A stretch of 8,794 nt of DNA from Chlamydiae bacterium RIFCSPHIGHO2_12_FULL_49_9 (GTDB lineage: Bacteria; Chlamydiota; Chlamydiia; Chlamydiales; SM23-39): contig MGLY01000082.1 of the NCBI GenBank assembly GCA_001794935.1, forward strand, positions 5,967 through 14,760. Direction: 5' to 3'. The notes beneath the pieces were generated by a model. The model searched no databases. It saw only the letters and a list, made by a program, of their open reading frames with translations, and was not told where the DNA came from. Positions 7,111 through 8,794 of this stretch are shown piece after piece (positions within the stretch are counted from its first letter, which is position 1; each line of letters begins with the position of its first letter). Made by a program: the position numbers and the translations under genes.

Positions 7111-7128
7111 GATAGTCTGAAAACTATC
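7111..7128 (+). promoter_or_regulatory. Hairpin abutting the transporter start codon
   Basis: GATAGT (7111-7116) and ACTATC (7123-7128) form a perfect 6-bp inverted repeat with a 6-nt loop, ending at the base before the ATG. It occupies the place where a Shine-Dalgarno site would be, and no such site is visible. It could be an RNA structure controlling initiation or a DNA operator, or chance. The inverted repeat is visible; the role is inferred. Confidence 0.35.
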
Positions 7129-8052
7129 ATGATCCACGAATCGGCCCCTTCCCGCTTAGGATTAGGCATCGTCATCTCCCTCGTCGCCTATCTCTGTTTT
7201 GTGACGGCGAGCTCGCTCGTTTGGAACTTCAAGGGGTGCTTCCCGACAATCCAAATCATTTTCGTCCAAAACTTCGTGAGCTTCATCTGCATTTTGCCGA
7301 TTGCTTTGAGAAAAGGGCCTGCCCGCCTTAAAACAAATGTCCTCTCCACTCATCTCATCCGAGACGCTTTCGGGGTGATGAGCTATTACCTCTACTTCGT
7401 TGCGATCCGTTTTTTAAACCTGATGGACGCTACAACTTTGAGCTATACGGTCCCTTTTTTCGTCCCTTTTGTCTGGTACGTTTGGATGAAAGAGAAAATC
7501 AATGTCCACATCTGGTGGTCGATCATCGTCGGCTTCATCGGAGTCGCAATCATCCTCAATCCGTCGCGCCAGATTTTTCAGATCGGTTTTGTCTTCGGCC
7601 TTTTTGCGGGGATTTGTTCGGCGATTGCCCTCTCTGCAGTCCGCGTCCTCAACCTTCACCGGGAGCCGATGAGCCGCGTTCTTTTTTATTACTTTCTCTT
7701 CGGCACCCTCTTAAGCCTTCCCTTCGCCTGGGTTTATTGGGTAAATCCACTTGAATATCAATGGTTTAAGATGATCGGAATCGGCGTTGTAACAGCAGTT
7801 GGCCAAATTCTTCTGACTGTCGCTTACAGATACGGAACGGCCTCTTATCTCTCGCCGCTCGGCTACGTGAGCGTCATTTACGCGGGGCTAATCAGTTGGA
7901 TCATCTTTGACAAGCCGCTGGGGATTAGATCGCTGATTGGAACTCTTCTCATCGTAGTGGGGGGAACGATCACCTACGTCCTCAAGAAAAAGCCGGAGAG
8001 CATCGCCCAAACATTCGAAACTCCCAAGCCGCACGAAAAACCGCCCCTATAA
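7129..8052 (+). CDS. EamA/DMT-superfamily membrane transporter, substrate unknown
   Basis: From the chosen start this is a 307-residue inner-membrane protein with about ten hydrophobic segments (roughly residues 11-33, 41-60, 76-94, 99-119, 127-144, 151-172, 184-204, 213-232, 240-260, 266-286). This is the two-times-five-helix EamA architecture of the drug/metabolite transporter superfamily. Both halves show the typical pattern: the first has RDAFGVMSYYLYFVAI and DATTLSYTVPFFVPF, the second has an AYRYGTASYLSPLGY run followed by a paired Lys-Pro turn. A basic, Pro-rich tail of about 20 residues follows helix 10. The frame is open back to 6964, but that stretch lies opposite pgeF and contains no membrane segment; the ATG at 7129 follows the predicted promoter. 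Intracellular bacteria use DMT proteins for host metabolites such as S-adenosylmethionine, but substrate cannot be read from this sequence. Confidence 0.85.
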   Translation: MIHESAPSRLGLGIVISLVAYLCFVTASSLVWNFKGCFPTIQIIFVQNFVSFICILPIALRKGPARLKTNVLSTHLIRDAFGVMSYYLYFVAIRFLNLMDATTLSYTVPFFVPFVWYVWMKEKINVHIWWSIIVGFIGVAIILNPSRQIFQIGFVFGLFAGICSAIALSAVRVLNLHREPMSRVLFYYFLFGTLLSLPFAWVYWVNPLEYQWFKMIGIGVVTAVGQILLTVAYRYGTASYLSPLGYVSVIYAGLISWIIFDKPLGIRSLIGTLLIVVGGTITYVLKKKPESIAQTFETPKPHEKPPL

Positions 8053-8082
8053 AAAAACCTATCCGAACTTCCGTTCGGATAG
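8051..8082 (-). terminator. Intrinsic terminator for the small minus-strand gene
   Basis: CTATCCGAAC (8059-8068) and GTTCGGATAG (8073-8082) form a perfect 10-bp stem with a TTCC loop. On the minus strand the stem is followed, after one base, by seven T residues (the A-run 8051-8057 on the plus strand). This is the classic rho-independent shape, serving the gene at 8129-8383. On the plus strand the stem sits just after the transporter stop, but no T-run follows it. Confidence 0.8.
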
Positions 8083-8085
8083 ACT

Positions 8086-8132
8086 CTTAGGGACTGTCAA
8101 AAAACAACCTAAAGCCTTTGACAATCCCTTAG
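8086..8132. repeat. 37-bp inverted-repeat element flanked by 5-bp direct repeat CTTAG
   Basis: GGACTGTCAAA (8091-8101) and TTTGACAATCC (8117-8127) are inverted repeats with 10 of 11 positions matching, around a 15-nt centre. The element is bounded on both sides by CTTAG (8086-8090 and 8128-8132). This is the layout of a terminal inverted repeat with a target-site duplication, though 37 bp is very short for a mobile element. The right-hand CTTAG contains the stop codon of the minus-strand gene. It may be an insertion remnant, or simply a hairpin helping termination between convergent genes. Confidence 0.5.
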
Positions 8133-8383
8133 TTGCCGCCCTCTATCACTTTTCTGGCAGCGCTTCTGCGAGGTCTTCCGTATGCATCTTTGCAGCACCC
8201 GCCATTGCCTTTGCAGTAAGACTCATCCGCTTCTGAGCAGACAGGATCATTCTGTCTCGTGCATTTTGCCATCGCGATCTCGAGATTTTCTTCCTGCTTC
8301 TCTTCAGACTTTGGGGCTTGTCCGGCGAAGCAAAACACTCCGGCAAAAAAAATCAAAGTGAATTTCACAAATTCTTTGTTCAT
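8129..8383 (-). CDS. Small secreted cysteine-rich protein, function unknown
   Basis: I do not recognise this 84-residue protein. It begins with a likely signal peptide: basic N-region MNKEFVK, hydrophobic core FTLIFFAGVFCF (8-19), and a plausible signal-peptidase I site around AGQA (20-23). There is no lipobox. An acidic, Glu/Lys-rich linker (26-35) follows, then a cysteine cluster Cys41, Cys49, Cys57, Cys63 and Cys64 (spacing C-x7-C-x7-C-x5-CC). A basic tail GRPRRSAARK (69-78) follows and the protein ends Gly-Gly-Asn. Five mature cysteines suggest an oxidised or disulfide-linked periplasmic or exported protein, or metal binding. The start at 8383 is chosen because AGGAG lies 10 nt upstream and the signal peptide begins there; in-frame ATGs at 8392 and 8413 fit worse. 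A strong terminator follows on this strand. That it is a real gene is supported by signal peptide, ribosome site and terminator together. Confidence 0.7.
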   Translation of the reverse strand: MNKEFVKFTLIFFAGVFCFAGQAPKSEEKQEENLEIAMAKCTRQNDPVCSEADESYCKGNGGCCKDAYGRPRRSAARKVIEGGN

Positions 8384-8393
8384 AAAAAACATG

Positions 8394-8398
8394 CTCCT
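8394..8398 (-). promoter_or_regulatory. Ribosome binding site AGGAG of the small secreted protein gene
   Basis: On the minus strand AGGAG lies 10 nt before the ATG at 8383 and only 1 nt before the alternative ATG at 8392. The spacing favours 8383, although it is at the long end of the useful range. Confidence 0.55.
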
Positions 8399-8443
8399 GT
8401 AGATAACTACCATCTATTCGGGAACCTAATATTATTAAGATTA

Positions 8444-8620
8444 TTTGTCTATACCGAGAGTGATTCAAGAATCGGGAGATCGCAAGGAGGCTCCTCGGAA
8501 TACTTCTCTGGAACGAGCGACCATTGCGTCTCGCAAGGCGCGAGTGAAGAGAGGTGTTCCGAGGATAAGCCGACGCTGCGAGAACCGATTCTCGAATCAC
8601 GAGCGGTATATACCGACAAA
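8444..8620. repeat. 177-bp near-perfect palindrome (long imperfect hairpin)
   Basis: The two halves of this non-coding segment are inverted copies about a centre near 8530. Matching blocks from outside in are TTTGTC/GACAAA (8444-8449 with 8615-8620), TATACCG/CGGTATA (8450-8456 with 8604-8610), a 16-bp block with one mismatch (8460-8475 with 8585-8600), TCGCA/TGCGA (8480-8484 with 8576-8580), CCTCGGAA/TTCCGAGG (8493-8500 with 8557-8564), ACTTCTCT with AGAGAGGT (8502-8509 with 8548-8555, one G-T pair), and the apex TTGCG-TCT-CGCAA (8524-8536). Small loops and bulges separate the blocks. I see no convincing gene in it; open frames here are by-products. It could be a dispersed repeat, a non-autonomous mobile element or a structured RNA. 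Pairing is directly visible; role unknown. Confidence 0.8.
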
Positions 8621-8689
8621 ACCTGTCCAAAAAATTTGATTCATTTTTTAGAGGCAATTGCAAAACTCATTTGCCCATAAAAATCGCCC

Positions 8690-8792
8690 TTTTGAGGTCA
8701 TTTGCATCCCAGCTCCTCACCCAACCCACCAGGGGTTGGGCTCGTCGCAGGGACCGTGGCGGCCATGCCGCCACTCGCAAATGGCCTCAAAA
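8690..8792. repeat. Three-way-junction palindromic element reaching the window end
   Basis: Outer arms TTTTGAGGTCATTTGC (8690-8705) and GCAAATGGCCTCAAAA (8777-8792) are complementary over 16 positions with one G-T pair. They enclose two perfect hairpins: CCCAACCC/GGGTTGGG (8720-8727 with 8733-8740, 5-nt loop) and GTGGCGGC/GCCGCCAC (8756-8763 with 8767-8774, CAT loop). The fold is a three-way junction or small cloverleaf. It has no tRNA features (no TTCGA-type T arm, no acceptor or CCA pattern). The element may continue past the window end. Probably a dispersed structured repeat or non-coding RNA; function unknown. Confidence 0.75.
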
Positions 8793-8794
8793 TC

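Noticed and set aside
6964..7128. 55-residue N-terminal extension of the transporter
   Set aside because: It overlaps the 5' end of pgeF on the other strand and the predicted promoter, and adds no membrane segment.
8384..8413. Longer start of the small secreted protein at 8413 or 8392
   Set aside because: The added residues would precede a complete signal peptide, and the only ribosome site fits 8383 better.
8318..8680. 120-codon plus-strand open frame over the 177-bp palindrome
   Set aside because: The frame runs through both arms of the inverted repeat and antisense to the signal-peptide region; no motif and no ribosome site.
8690..8792. tRNA gene, because of the cloverleaf-like fold
   Set aside because: Stem lengths are wrong (16-bp outer stem, two inner arms only) and conserved tRNA bases are absent.

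Overview
This window looks like a stretch of bacterial chromosome with Gram-negative gene content. A member of the Chlamydiota, in particular an environmental 'Chlamydia-like' lineage, is my best guess. The basis is the compact sufB-C-D-S gene order, which I recall from chlamydial genomes, the style of the proteins and the roughly balanced base composition. I cannot verify the phylum without a search, and the order sufBCDS also occurs in other phyla.

Region 1 (1-3778, plus strand) is a tightly packed iron-sulfur cluster assembly operon. It holds the 3' part of sufB (its 5' end lies before the window), then complete sufC, sufD and sufS. Neighbouring genes are separated by 2 nt or overlap by 1 and 8 nt, so translation is probably coupled. 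SufB, SufC and SufD form the ATPase scaffold complex, and SufS supplies sulfur from cysteine. No sufE, sufU, sufA or sufR lies in the window.

Region 2 (3779-3923) is the short gap between two convergent operons. It is almost filled by an unusual nested palindrome: three CAGGAT boxes face three ATCCTG boxes symmetrically, with a small hairpin in each interval between same-facing boxes. It probably acts as a terminator or is a dispersed structured repeat.

Region 3 (7035 back to 3924, minus strand) is a four-gene operon pgeF-rmlC-rmlD-rmlB. The three rml genes encode the last three steps of dTDP-L-rhamnose synthesis; rmlA, the first step, is not in the window. pgeF encodes the laccase-domain 'peptidoglycan editing factor', so the operon groups envelope sugar synthesis with a wall-quality enzyme.

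Region 4 (7036-8132) starts at a divergent intergenic region with a good sigma-70-like promoter driving a ten-helix EamA/DMT-family transporter on the plus strand. Its stop codon abuts a hairpin that, read on the minus strand, is a textbook terminator for the convergent small gene next to it. Between the two lies a 37-bp inverted-repeat element flanked by a 5-bp direct repeat.

Region 5 (8129-8794) holds one small minus-strand gene for a predicted secreted, cysteine-rich, basic-tailed protein of unknown function. About 350 bp of apparently non-coding DNA follows, made almost entirely of two further large structured palindromes: a 177-bp near-perfect long hairpin and a three-way-junction element that reaches the window edge. 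These palindromes and the small secreted protein are the least explained parts of the window; the rest is ordinary housekeeping and envelope metabolism.
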